NCBI RefSeq assembly: GCF_000196795.1
Contig: NC_014259.1
Coordinates: 2,542,001-2,606,000, forward strand
Length of the DNA: 64,000 nucleotides
Source of the DNA: Acinetobacter oleivorans DR1
GTDB lineage: Bacteria > Pseudomonadota > Gammaproteobacteria > Pseudomonadales > Moraxellaceae
Direction of reading: 5' to 3'
Part shown: in pieces, positions 45,548-54,576 of the stretch
How the letters are laid out: each line of letters opens with the position of its first letter
How positions within the stretch are numbered: the stretch's first letter is position 1
The notes under the pieces: model-generated
Told to the model about the DNA's origin: nothing
What the model saw: the letters and a program-made list of their open reading frames with translations, nothing else
Database searches by the model: none
Program-made: the position numbers and the translations under genes

Positions 45548-45700
45548 AACTCCTTTTTATTTGGAGTTCTGCCGACATGAATAGAAATTATGGTGGCAGA
45601 ACGAAAGAGGGTTGACAGACTGGTGAAAGATATAACCAGCACACCCGAAGGTGTCCCTCTCCCGTCCTACCGCTACGGGAGGAGACTAGGAGTTTACACA
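45548..45700 (+). ncRNA. C4-like antisense RNA element, copy A
   Basis: Ordered hairpins: AACTCC (45548-45553)/GGAGTT (45563-45568), TTCTGCC (45567-45573)/GGCAGAA (45595-45601), and CTGGT (45620-45624)/ACCAG (45635-45639). Then follow CACACC-CGAA-GGTGTC and CTCCCGT with nine loop bases then ACGGGAG. Copy B shares GGTGGCARAACGAAAGAGGG and the CACACCCGARGGTGTCCCTC block. The layout resembles the C4 antisense RNA of P1/P7 phages; a C4-like sRNA group is reported in A. baumannii, as I recall. The sense strand is inferred from the hairpin order. A downstream stretch (45735-45754) is complementary to its loop region. Confidence 0.6.
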
Positions 45701-45734
45701 TAAGAGTATCCCTCAGACGGAATAACTCTGATGC

Positions 45735-45792
45735 GATCTTTCATTCAGCCTGTCAAAGCCGGCTGGCAATGTGGCCAGCAGGCAAAGGATAG
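45735..45792 (+). other. Complementary target-like segment and hairpins after copy A
   Basis: The segment 45735-45754 is complementary to 45614-45631 of copy A, over about 18 bases with one mismatch and one bulge. After it come CTGGC/GCCAG (45773-45777 to 45783-45787 approximately) and AGGATAG-TGCT-CTGTCCT. This is the a/a' type of self-complementarity known for phage C4 loci. No reading frame that it would control is apparent here. Confidence 0.45.
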
Positions 45793-45949
45793 TGCTCTGT
45801 CCTATTACAGTCAAGCACGCAAAATGACATTTGTTTTAAATTAGATCATTAAAAAACTAAGGCTAAATAATTAAAATTTATTGTTAAATTGGGATTGAAA
45901 ATTAAAGTAAATATTTGAGCTTAGGCTTTAATAAATGACCGTTAGCTTC

Positions 45950-46090
45950 TTTTTTATTAGAAGTTCTGCCAAAACATAAGATTTATGGTGGCAAAACGAA
46001 AGAGGGGTCGCGGACTGGTTTCGACTCCAGCACACCCGAGGGTGTCCCTCTCCCGTCCTACCATTACGGAAAGAGACAAGGAGCTTATAT
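45950..46090 (+). ncRNA. C4-like antisense RNA element, copy B
   Basis: Same order of blocks as copy A: TTCTGCC (45964-45970)/GGCAAAA (45990-45996), CGAAAGAGGGG, a CTGG (46015-46018)/CCAG (46027-46030) stem with a different loop (TTTCGACT), CACACCCGAGGGTGTCCCTC, and CTCCCGTCCTACC. The final stem is degraded (ACGGAAAG versus ACGGGAG). The loop sequence, which would set target specificity, differs from copy A. I find no complementary stretch to it nearby. Confidence 0.55.
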
Positions 46091-46154
46091 ATCTATGTTT
46101 ACTTATTCAATGTTATTTAACTCCATTAAGGCCTATAGCAAACTTGCCACTTAT

Positions 46155-46175
46155 TAATGTTATGTTATAACATTA
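46155..46175. promoter_or_regulatory. Zur-like box upstream of folE2
   Basis: TAATGTTAT, GTT spacer, ATAACATTA: a perfect 9+9 palindrome 30 bases before the folE2 ATG. It fits the known Zur pattern ATGTTAT-NN-TATAACAT. Zinc repression of the folE2 cassette is the expected outcome. Confidence 0.82.
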
Positions 46176-46205
46176 CATTAATATCACAATATAAGCCGCT
46201 AATAA

Positions 46206-47108
46206 ATGAACCTTGTTCTCCCAGATATATCTGCCGAGCCAACTTTACCAAATGCTTATAGCCACCGCCTTGATTGGGTCGGCATGGAAAACATTGCTTT
46301 ACCCGTTCGAATTGAAAATACCTTATGCCCAAGCCACATAAATGCTTATGTCAGTCTGGATGATCCTTTAGCAAAAGGCATTCATATGTCGCGTCTATAC
46401 ACACGACTTTTAGAGTTAACATCACTCGAAAATATAAATATGCCTGATTTAAAATTAGTTTTAGAGGACTTCTTAGACAGCCATCAAAATTTATCGCAGC
46501 ATGCCAAAATTGAAATTCACAGTAAACTTTATATCGAGCGACCAGCCTTAGTCAGCAAGCTTTCAGGGTGGAAAAGCTATCCTTTTGTTTTGTCAGGCCA
46601 ACTTTCTAATGATCAATTTGAGGCGGAATTAAAAGTCGAGATCCCCTATTCTTCAACCTGCCCATGCTCTGCGGCACTTTCAAGAAATATTATTCAACAA
46701 CGGTTTGAGTCGGCCTTACAAAATCAAGCAATTCGACTTGACCAACAAGACATTATGAACTGGTTAAATACCACAGATGCAATTGCAGCAACGCCCCATA
46801 GCCAAAGAAGTTTTGCCCTCCTTCAATTTAAATTAGATCAAAACCTTCAAGATATTCCACTCATCGAATTTATAAACCAAGCTGAACTGGCATTAATGAC
46901 TCCTGTGCAAACTGCCGTGAAACGTATTGATGAACAGGCATTTGCGGTTGCCAACGGTCAAAATCTAATGTTCTGCGAAGATGCATTAAGACGCCTTTAT
47001 GGTTCATTTATACATCACAAAAATATTCATGGTTTCAAATTTAAAGTGACTCATGCAGAAAGTTTGCATGCACATGATGCTGTGGCCCAAGGGACATGGC
47101 AGTGGTAG
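46206..47108 (+). CDS. folE2: GTP cyclohydrolase I, FolE2 type
   Basis: 300 residues. The metal-binding cysteine lies in YSSTCPCSAALSRNIIQQRF, and SRLYTRLLEL and AHDAVAQG are further FolE2 blocks. It makes dihydroneopterin triphosphate for folate and does not require zinc, unlike FolE, so it serves during zinc starvation. It begins a plus-strand set with a gamma carbonic anhydrase and a dihydroorotase paralogue. The Zur-like palindrome in front supports that role. The ribosome-binding site is weak. Confidence 0.93.
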   Translation: MNLVLPDISAEPTLPNAYSHRLDWVGMENIALPVRIENTLCPSHINAYVSLDDPLAKGIHMSRLYTRLLELTSLENINMPDLKLVLEDFLDSHQNLSQHAKIEIHSKLYIERPALVSKLSGWKSYPFVLSGQLSNDQFEAELKVEIPYSSTCPCSAALSRNIIQQRFESALQNQAIRLDQQDIMNWLNTTDAIAATPHSQRSFALLQFKLDQNLQDIPLIEFINQAELALMTPVQTAVKRIDEQAFAVANGQNLMFCEDALRRLYGSFIHHKNIHGFKFKVTHAESLHAHDAVAQGTWQW

Positions 47109-47234
47109 GACATTATATATCTGAAACTGATCAGGATTTTTATAAAAATGACTTTTGTTTGTCACAAATCAAATAGTTTCAACTTACTACCCTCAACATC
47201 CCAACTTAAATAAACAGATTTAAACGGTAATCCA

Positions 47235-47795
47235 ATGCTACGTAAAAATCCATCTGGCCATCTCCCTGTTATTGATCAATCAGCCTATGTCGATCAAACC
47301 GCTATTATTTGCGGCAAAGTCATTGTTCATGCCAATGTGTTTATTGGCCCTTATGCGGTGATTCGTGCAGATGAAACCGACGAAAATGGAGAGATGGAAC
47401 CTATCATTATTGGTGCAAATTCCAACATTCAAGATGGTGTTGTGATTCACTCCAAAGCTGGTGCATCAGTTGTAATTGGTGAAAATACATCAATTGCTCA
47501 TCGTTCAATTATTCATGGGCCTTGTGAAATTGGTCATCATGTTTTTGTCGGTTTCAACAGCGTTATATTTAACTCTAAGGTCGGTCATCACAGCGCTATT
47601 CGTCATAACGCAGTCGTCGATGGACGTGATTTACCGAACCATTTTTATGTCCCTGCAATGAGCTACATCAACTCTAAAACCGACTTAGACCAATACCCTC
47701 CGGTTGATATCTCTATTAGTGAGTTTTCAGAGAGTGTTGTCTCAACAAATATTGAATTGGTCAAAGGCTATAAGGCATTACAAAATGAGTTTTAA
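47235..47795 (+). CDS. Gamma-class carbonic anhydrase family protein
   Basis: 186 residues with left-handed beta-helix repeats (hexapeptide pattern through VIGENTSIAHRSIIHGPCEIG). Histidines in VIHSKAG and AHRSIIHG are placed as the metal ligands of gamma carbonic anhydrases. Some members can use iron, so it may replace a zinc enzyme when zinc is scarce. It overlaps the next gene by 11 bases. Zur-regulated clusters often hold this gene; the function is inferred from fold and context. Confidence 0.85.
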   Translation: MLRKNPSGHLPVIDQSAYVDQTAIICGKVIVHANVFIGPYAVIRADETDENGEMEPIIIGANSNIQDGVVIHSKAGASVVIGENTSIAHRSIIHGPCEIGHHVFVGFNSVIFNSKVGHHSAIRHNAVVDGRDLPNHFYVPAMSYINSKTDLDQYPPVDISISEFSESVVSTNIELVKGYKALQNEF

Positions 47796-49140
47796 ACCCT
47801 ATTCTAAAATCATTATCCGAGATGCCAATTTAGTGAATGAGGGAAAACAGGAATTTGTAGATGTACTTATTCAAGATGGACGAATCGAAAAAATTGCTCC
47901 ATCAATTTCTCATGTTGTTAATGCTAAAACCATTCATGCGAACGGGAACTGGCTGATTCCAGGAATGATCGATGATCAAGTTCATTTTAGAGATCCAGGC
48001 TCACCACATAAAGGCAGTATTGCTTCGGAATCTATGGCAGCAGTCATTGGCGGAATTACCAGTTATATGGATATGCCAAACACCAATCCCCCAACAATAT
48101 CTTTAGATGCCTTAATGCAAAAAAGACAAATTGCTGCCCAATATAGCATGGCAAATTATGCCTTTCATTTTGGAGTAAGCTCCCAAAATCTAGATATTAT
48201 TGAGCAGCTTAACCCCAAGCTCATCAGCGGCGTAAAAGTTTTTATGGGAGCCTCTACTGGCAATATGTTAGTTGATGACCCACAAATTCTTGAACGATTG
48301 TTTGCTAATGTCCCGACTATTCTTTTAACGCATTGCGAATATCCCCCTCGCATTAAAGAAAGAGAAAATTTACATTTCGGGAAATATGGTGAATATATTC
48401 CAGCACATATGCACCCTAAAATTCGGGATAAACAAGCATGCTTTGAGAGTTCACGTTTAGCGGTGTCTTTAGCGGAAAAATATGGGACCCAACTGCATGT
48501 TTTACATATAAGTACAGCCAAAGAATTGTGTTTGTTTAAAGATTTACCTTTAAATCTAAAGCATATTTCTGCTGAAGTATGTATTCACCATCTTAGTTTT
48601 GATGAATCAGACTATGCTGCGCTTAGCCATTTAATAAAATGTAATCCAGCCATTAAAACTCAACAAGACAAAGATGCACTCATCACTGCGATTGCTCAGT
48701 CCAATCGCTTAGATATTATTGGTACAGATCACGCACCGCATACATGGGACGAAAAACAACAATCTTATTTAAAAGCACCCGCTGGCCTGCCTTTGGTTCA
48801 ACATGCTGTTCCAGCACTCATGGAACTTGTGGCAGATAAAAAAATAAGTATAGAAACAATGGTTAAGAAAACATCACACCAAGTCGCTGATTTATTTAAA
48901 CTCAAAAACCGTGGATATATCCGTGAAGGTTATTGGGCAGATTTAGTTCTACTTAAAGAAAATAAAGAGGCTATTGCAGTTAAAGATCAAAAAAACTATA
49001 TGCGATGTAACTGGACGCCATTTCAAAATAAAACCTTCCGTTATGAAGTCGATACAACTATTGTTTCAGGGCAATTGGCTTGGCATCAAAATCAGTTATT
49101 TTTAAGCTGTCGAGGCAAGGCATTAGACATAGACAGATAA
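47785..49140 (+). CDS. Dihydroorotase-like amidohydrolase (zinc-cassette paralogue)
   Basis: 451 residues from ATG 47785, which overlaps the previous gene; a longer frame would overlap it far more. Class I dihydroorotase features: GVKVFMGASTGNM (carboxylated lysine), LTHCEYP, VLHISTAKE and GTDHAPH (metal and catalytic residues). The usual first metal motif DxHxH reads DDQVHFRDPG, so Gln65 replaces the first histidine; the second is kept at His67. Such a change also occurs in some known dihydroorotases. It may permit another metal or an altered site. Likely a stand-in for PyrC in zinc limitation. Confidence 0.85.
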   Translation: MSFKPYSKIIIRDANLVNEGKQEFVDVLIQDGRIEKIAPSISHVVNAKTIHANGNWLIPGMIDDQVHFRDPGSPHKGSIASESMAAVIGGITSYMDMPNTNPPTISLDALMQKRQIAAQYSMANYAFHFGVSSQNLDIIEQLNPKLISGVKVFMGASTGNMLVDDPQILERLFANVPTILLTHCEYPPRIKERENLHFGKYGEYIPAHMHPKIRDKQACFESSRLAVSLAEKYGTQLHVLHISTAKELCLFKDLPLNLKHISAEVCIHHLSFDESDYAALSHLIKCNPAIKTQQDKDALITAIAQSNRLDIIGTDHAPHTWDEKQQSYLKAPAGLPLVQHAVPALMELVADKKISIETMVKKTSHQVADLFKLKNRGYIREGYWADLVLLKENKEAIAVKDQKNYMRCNWTPFQNKTFRYEVDTTIVSGQLAWHQNQLFLSCRGKALDIDR

Positions 49141-49279
49141 CACTAGCCCACACGCCGCCTAACGCATTCATGTTTTCGTCTTCCACATTTAGTCGACAAA
49201 AAACGGGCTTCATCAAAATTTCGATGCAGCCCTTGAACATCCAATAAGCAATAAGGGGCACCTCGCCCCATCTGATTAT

Positions 49280-50659
49280 TTAGCACTCAATTGCATTAAC
49301 AGCGAGGCCACCTTTTGAAGTTTCTTTATATTTCTCAGACATATCTCTGCCTGTTTCTTTCATGGTCTGAATGACTTTATCGAGCGTCACAAAATGCTCA
49401 CCTTCATCATGAAGTGCCATTTGCGCAGCATTAATGGCTTTTACGGCTGCAATTGCATTTCGCTCAATGCAAGGCACCTGAACCAAACCACCAATCGGGT
49501 CACACGTTAAACCTAAGTTATGTTCAAGGCCAATTTCAGCTGCATGTTCCACTTGTTCAGGTGATGCACCTAAAATCTCGGCTAAACCAGCCGAAGCCAT
49601 CGCACAAGCTGAGCCTACTTCGCCCTGACATCCCACTTCTGCACCAGAAATAGATGCATTGAGCTTACATAAAATACCGACTGCTGCTGCACTCAAAAAG
49701 AAACGAACCACTTTGTCTTCGGAAAAATCTTTAGAAAAAGTCACGTAGTAATATAAGACCGCTGGAATGATTCCAGCTGCACCATTTGTAGGAGCTGTGA
49801 CTACTCGGCCGCCAGCAGCATTTTCTTCATTTACCGCTAAGGCAAATAAATTGACCCACTCCATGGCATGAAAAGTCGTCACAATCAGGTTTGAATTTTT
49901 CTTATGTAATAATTTATCGTGAATTTTTTTAGCCCGACGTTTTACGTTTAATCCGCCCGGTAATATCCCTTCATTATTTAATCCATTGTGAATGCACTGC
50001 TGCATCACTTTCCAGATGTCCATAATTTTGGTGCGAATCTCACTTTCACTACGCCAGCTTTTTTCATTCTCAAGCATTAACTCACTGATTGATAAACGAT
50101 GAGTTTTACATAAGCTTAAAAGTTCAGCCGCACTGTGAAATGGATATGGAACCTTAACATCACTGGTTTCAGATTGGGTTTGTGTTAATTGTTTTTGACT
50201 AACAATAAAACCGCCGCCAATCGAGTAATAGGTTTCTTTATATAAAATTTCTTCCGTATCGTTATACGCAATCAATTCCATTGCATTGGGGTGATAAGCC
50301 AAAGATTCATCTAAAAAAAGCACATCACGTTTATAGTCAAAAGAAATACTCTTTTGCTGATCGAGCTGGATCGTTTTATTTTCAAGAACATCTTCAATCA
50401 AACTTGTACTTACTTGAGTATCGATATGTTCAGGGTCAAAACCCATTAATCCTAAAAGAATAGCCTTATCTGTCGCATGACCAACACCCGTTGCTGCAAG
50501 CGAACCGTATAACTTCACCTGAACTCTAAGCGTGTTTTGTAGATCATTTTGATTTAATAAATCATCCACAAAACTGTATGCCGCTCGCATGGGTCCAACT
50601 GTATGGGAGCTAGATGGACCGATACCAATTTTAAAAAGATCAAATACACTAATAAACAC
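49280..50659 (-). CDS. sdaA: L-serine ammonia-lyase (iron-sulfur, single chain)
   Basis: 459 residues. The GTG start 50659 is preceded by AGGACCCA, which supports it. MFISVFDLFKIGIGPSSSHTVGPM is the family N-terminus, and GAEVGCQGEVGSACAMASAG plus LEHNLGLTCDPIGGLVQVPC hold the 4Fe-4S cysteines. It deaminates L-serine to pyruvate. It stands alone between the zinc cassette and the hydroxyproline locus, so it is probably unrelated to either. Confidence 0.95.
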   Translation of the reverse strand: MFISVFDLFKIGIGPSSSHTVGPMRAAYSFVDDLLNQNDLQNTLRVQVKLYGSLAATGVGHATDKAILLGLMGFDPEHIDTQVSTSLIEDVLENKTIQLDQQKSISFDYKRDVLFLDESLAYHPNAMELIAYNDTEEILYKETYYSIGGGFIVSQKQLTQTQSETSDVKVPYPFHSAAELLSLCKTHRLSISELMLENEKSWRSESEIRTKIMDIWKVMQQCIHNGLNNEGILPGGLNVKRRAKKIHDKLLHKKNSNLIVTTFHAMEWVNLFALAVNEENAAGGRVVTAPTNGAAGIIPAVLYYYVTFSKDFSEDKVVRFFLSAAAVGILCKLNASISGAEVGCQGEVGSACAMASAGLAEILGASPEQVEHAAEIGLEHNLGLTCDPIGGLVQVPCIERNAIAAVKAINAAQMALHDEGEHFVTLDKVIQTMKETGRDMSEKYKETSKGGLAVNAIEC

Positions 50660-51109
50660 TGGGTCCTACCTTCAATTCATTATTATTCGTATGTTCGTCG
50701 TTATTGTGTCCTTTCGGATAACTCTAAAATTATCATTAAGCCATCCATAAAGCACTGAAAATAAATGGGTCATTGCCTAAAAACAACACAATCAATTTCT
50801 AACTCAATATTTTCCAAAAAATGGAATTTTCCATTAATTTAAATGGTAAATTACTCAACAAATATTTAAGAATTGTTCTTTTTAACAAATAAAATAGCGA
50901 ACCTTTCCCAATTTTTTATAAAAAAAATTTGGTTTTCAAGCTATTTATTTGGAATTTAAATTATTTAAACAAACTTAAAAACAATAACTTACTAAATATT
51001 CAGATCACTCTTTGCCATTAAATAGAATAAAAATTCCCCTATTTACCAATAACCATATATCGTATACGATATATGAAAGAACAATAGTTCTGTCGTTAAG
51101 GAAAACGTA
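50660..51109. promoter_or_regulatory. Intergenic region before APC permease with GTATAC palindrome
   Basis: 450 very AT-rich bases between divergent genes. The one clear element is ATATATCGTATACGATATAT at 51055-51074, a perfect 20-bp palindrome 35 bases before the permease ATG. The rest shows no structure I can support. Confidence 0.75.
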
Positions 51110-52681
51110 ATGACAAGTCAGTTTAAAAAGCAGTTATCTCTAATGGATCTTACATTCATTGGCTTAGGCGCCATTTTCGGTTCTGGATGGTTATTTTCAG
51201 CAAGTCATGTGGCCTCTCAAGCCGGCCCTGCGGGTATATTGTCATGGATTATTGGGGGCTTTGCCGTTTTAATTCTGGGAATTATTTATTGTGAGTTAGG
51301 TGCAGCCTTACCACGAGCAGGCGGTATTATCCGTTATCCCGTATTTTCACATGGTCCTTTACAAGGATATTTACTTGGTTCTGTGACCGTCATTGCCTTT
51401 TCAAGTTTAATTGCAATTGAAGTCGTTGCTGCTCGTGAATATGCAGCAGCATGGTTCCCTTCACTTACAGAAATACACGATGGCATCCGATCTCCAACTA
51501 CCATTGGATGGTTGTTTCAGTTTGCACTTTTATGCGTATTTTTTGCTTTGAATTATTACAGCGTAAAAACCTTTGCAATTGCCAACAACCTCATTAGTGC
51601 ATTGAAGTTTGCGGTTCCAGTTTTAGTGATGGTTGCACTTCTCTATCACTTTAAACCAGCAAATTTTTCAATGACCGAGTTTGCCCCAATGGGTGCTCAC
51701 GGCGTACAAGGTGCCGTCTCTGCTGGCGGTATTATTTTTGCGTACTTAGGTTTAACGCCGATTATTTCAGTCGCAAGTGAAGTAAAGCGTCCTCAATTTA
51801 CCATTCCTTTTGCACTCATCTTATCTGTCGTTTTAGCAACGATTATTTATGTCGTGCTTCAAGTTGCTTTCTTAGGTGCTGTACCTACCGATATGTTAGC
51901 AAATGGTTGGTCAGGACTCAGTGACAAGTTCCCATTACCTTACCGCGACATTGCCATGTTATTAGGTTTGGGATGGTTAGCGCTTTTAGTTGTTTCAGAC
52001 GCTATTATCTCTCCGTCTGGCTGCGGCAATATCTATATGGCTGCAACTCCACGTGTCATTTATGCATGGTCGAACAGTAATACGTTCTTCCGTATTTTTA
52101 CTCGTGTAGATCCAAAATCAGGCATTCCACGTTATGCATTATGGTTAACATTTGCACTTTCTGTATTTTGGACTATGCCGTTTCCATCTTGGGATAAATT
52201 AATTTCTGTAGTTTCGGCAGCGTTAGTTTTAAGTTATGCCCTAGCTCCTGTCACAGTGGGTGCCTTACGTCGTAATGCTCCTGAGCTTGAACGTCCATTC
52301 TATGTAAAAGGTTTTACCGTTCTTGGCCCACTTGCCTTCGTGATTGCCTCTTTTATTGTCTATTGGTCTGGCTGGAATGTCATTTCATGGTTATTAGGCG
52401 CACAAATCGTATTGTTTGCACTCTATGTCATTTTTAAACGCTATGTGCCAACCCAAGAAGTCAGCCTAGCCCAACAATTAAAGTCATCAGCTTGGCTTCT
52501 TGTTTACTACATTTTAATGATTATTGTTTCTTACCTTGGCAGCTTTGGTGATGGTGCATCACACCTATTGGCAGCTCCGTTTGACACACTTTTAGTTATG
52601 GTGATTTCTCTTGGTTGTTACTACTGGGGAATACATTCAGGTTTACCAAAAGCACTCATTAAAAATGATGATGAAGCTTAG
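51110..52681 (+). CDS. APC-family amino acid permease
   Basis: 523 residues with about 12-14 membrane helices. The first helix region TFIGLGAIFGSGWLFSASHV contains the GxG substrate-binding turn of the amino-acid/polyamine/organocation family. Later blocks include AGGIIRYPVFSHGPLQGYL and ASEVKRPQFTIPFALI. It resembles aspartate/amino acid:proton symporters. The palindrome in front recurs at the far end of the hydroxyproline locus, so it probably imports hydroxyproline or a related amino acid. Substrate is inferred. Confidence 0.85.
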   Translation: MTSQFKKQLSLMDLTFIGLGAIFGSGWLFSASHVASQAGPAGILSWIIGGFAVLILGIIYCELGAALPRAGGIIRYPVFSHGPLQGYLLGSVTVIAFSSLIAIEVVAAREYAAAWFPSLTEIHDGIRSPTTIGWLFQFALLCVFFALNYYSVKTFAIANNLISALKFAVPVLVMVALLYHFKPANFSMTEFAPMGAHGVQGAVSAGGIIFAYLGLTPIISVASEVKRPQFTIPFALILSVVLATIIYVVLQVAFLGAVPTDMLANGWSGLSDKFPLPYRDIAMLLGLGWLALLVVSDAIISPSGCGNIYMAATPRVIYAWSNSNTFFRIFTRVDPKSGIPRYALWLTFALSVFWTMPFPSWDKLISVVSAALVLSYALAPVTVGALRRNAPELERPFYVKGFTVLGPLAFVIASFIVYWSGWNVISWLLGAQIVLFALYVIFKRYVPTQEVSLAQQLKSSAWLLVYYILMIIVSYLGSFGDGASHLLAAPFDTLLVMVISLGCYYWGIHSGLPKALIKNDDEA

Positions 52682-52834
52682 CGATCACTTGCTTAAACAC
52701 ATATAGGTTGGAGTTTTCTTTTGACTAATAACGTATACAAAATACTATATTTTTCGAAAGTAAAACCTAGGCTTCGATAATTCTCCAACGTCAGAAGAAC
52801 TACTTTTGACGTTCACTCTAAAGTGAGGTTGATA

Positions 52835-54415
52835 ATGTTAAATATTACTGGTCAAAATTTTATTGCAGGTCAACGTTCAAGTTCGGGCAGTAAATTTGTC
52901 TTAAGTTATGATGCTGCAACAGATGAAGCATTACCCTATCAATTTGCTCAAGCCACTCCTGAAGAAATTGATCAGGCAGCTCAAGCAGCTGCATTGGCTT
53001 ATCCAGCTTTTAGACAAACCACACCAGAACAGCGCGCTGTTTTTCTAGAAACAATTGCCAGTGAAATTGATGCGCTTGATGACCAGTTTATTGCCACTGT
53101 CTGTCAAGAAACTGCTTTACCTGAAGCTCGCATTCGCGGTGAACGTGGGCGAACTACTGGCCAATTACGTCTGTTTGCTCAAGTATTACGCCGTGGTGAT
53201 TATTTAGGTGCCCGTATTGATTTGGCTTTACCTGAGCGTCAACCACTTCCACGTCCAGATTTACGTCAATATAAAATCGGTGTTGGGCCAGTGGCGGTAT
53301 TTGGTGCAAGTAATTTCCCTCTTGCCTTTTCTACTGCTGGTGGCGATACCGCTTCAGCACTTGCAGCTGGATGTCCTGTCATTGTGAAGGCGCATAGCGG
53401 CCACATGGCAACCGCCGAATCCATTGCAAATGCGATTTGTAGTGCAATTGAGAAATGCGCTATGCCAAAAGGCATCTTTAGCATGATTTATGGTCAAGGT
53501 GTTGGTGAACCCCTGGTAAAACACCCTGCAATTAAAGCAGTTGGATTTACAGGTTCACTCAAAGGGGGCCGTGCTCTCTGCGATTTAGCTGCTGCACGCC
53601 CTGAGCCAATTCCTGTTTTTGCCGAAATGTCGAGCATTAACCCAATGGTTTTATTACCCGAAGCTCTAAAAGTGCGTGGTGATAAAATTGCAGCCGAACT
53701 TAGTGGTTCAGTGGTTTTAGGTTGCGGTCAGTTCTGTACCAATCCGGGTTTAATTATTGGAATTAAATCAGCTGAATTTAGCCAATTTCTTGAGCAGTTC
53801 ACGGCTGCAATGGCTCAGCAACCACCACAAACCATGCTTAACAAAGGCACGTTAAGAAGCTATGAACATGGTCTGAAAGCATTACTCGCACACGACAAAA
53901 TTGAGCATTTAGCAGGTCAACCACAGCAAGGCCATCAAGCTTATCCTCAGCTCTTTAAAGCTGATGTATCTCTTTTACTAGAGCAGGATGAACTACTTCA
54001 AGAAGAAGTATTTGGCCCAACGACGATTGTGATTGAAGTTGAATCGGCAGAGCAACTTGCTCTAGCGTTAAATGGACTTCGTGGTCAGCTTACCGCATCA
54101 TTAATTGCCGAGCTGCAAGATTTTGAGAACTTCTCTACCCTTATTCCATTACTTGAAGAAAAAGCAGGACGTTTACTTCTAAATGGTTACCCAACAGGTG
54201 TGGAAGTCTGTGATGCCATGGTACACGGCGGTCCTTACCCTGCAACTTCCGATGCACGTGGTACTTCGGTAGGAACCTTAGCAATCGACCGTTATTTACG
54301 ACCAGTATGCTATCAAAACTATCCAGATCACTTATTACCACCTGCCCTTCAAAATGCCAATCCGCTTGGTATTGAACGCTTAGTGAATGGTGAAATGAGT
54401 AAAGCTGCACTTTAA
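52835..54415 (+). CDS. 2-oxoglutarate semialdehyde dehydrogenase (NADP+-type aldehyde dehydrogenase)
   Basis: 526 residues from ATG 52835, with GAGG at proper distance; the frame extends 12 bases further. Catalytic Cys301 in GCGQFCTNPGLIIG, general base glutamate in PVFAEMSSINPMV, and the nucleotide-binding GFTGSLKGGRAL. Its long, KGSADH-like form fits the final step of hydroxyproline degradation: 2-oxoglutarate semialdehyde to 2-oxoglutarate. The weak GTATAC element at 52731-52738 lies upstream. The hydroxyproline set nearby makes this assignment likely. Confidence 0.88.
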   Translation: MLNITGQNFIAGQRSSSGSKFVLSYDAATDEALPYQFAQATPEEIDQAAQAAALAYPAFRQTTPEQRAVFLETIASEIDALDDQFIATVCQETALPEARIRGERGRTTGQLRLFAQVLRRGDYLGARIDLALPERQPLPRPDLRQYKIGVGPVAVFGASNFPLAFSTAGGDTASALAAGCPVIVKAHSGHMATAESIANAICSAIEKCAMPKGIFSMIYGQGVGEPLVKHPAIKAVGFTGSLKGGRALCDLAAARPEPIPVFAEMSSINPMVLLPEALKVRGDKIAAELSGSVVLGCGQFCTNPGLIIGIKSAEFSQFLEQFTAAMAQQPPQTMLNKGTLRSYEHGLKALLAHDKIEHLAGQPQQGHQAYPQLFKADVSLLLEQDELLQEEVFGPTTIVIEVESAEQLALALNGLRGQLTASLIAELQDFENFSTLIPLLEEKAGRLLLNGYPTGVEVCDAMVHGGPYPATSDARGTSVGTLAIDRYLRPVCYQNYPDHLLPPALQNANPLGIERLVNGEMSKAAL

Positions 54416-54423
54416 TATTTTTG

Positions 54424-54457
54424 AAGGAGTTTATCCAAGAGATGAGCTCCTTTTTAT
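54424..54457 (+). terminator. Terminator after aldehyde dehydrogenase
   Basis: AAGGAG (54424-54429), 17-base loop, CTCCTTTTTATTT (from 54447). Short stem, clear T-tract. Confidence 0.6.
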
Positions 54458-54576
54458 TTAGACCCAAATCTCACAACGTAACCGCACATTCTTCGAATAA
54501 AAAAGTGCAAAAAATGAATAGCAAGATGCTCAAACAAACTCATGCGTAACATATTTTTAAATAAGGATATTGGTAT

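Larger units (their letters stand above)
45308..46205. other. Long non-coding region holding two C4-like RNA elements and a Zur-like box
   Basis: About 900 bases between the tetR and folE2 genes without a believable gene. It contains two related structured elements (45548-45700 and 45950-46090), a segment complementary to the first (45735-45754), several further short hairpins, and the palindrome at 46155-46175. Confidence 0.75.

Noticed and set aside
46010..46032. T-arm-like sequence GGTTTCGACTCC, suggesting a tRNA
   Set aside because: No acceptor stem, anticodon arm or CCA end can be formed around it. The matching position in copy A has a different loop, so it belongs to the C4-like element.
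45985..46170. 61-codon plus-strand frame inside C4-like copy B
   Set aside because: It follows the structured RNA blocks, has no ribosome-binding site and is not shared with copy A.
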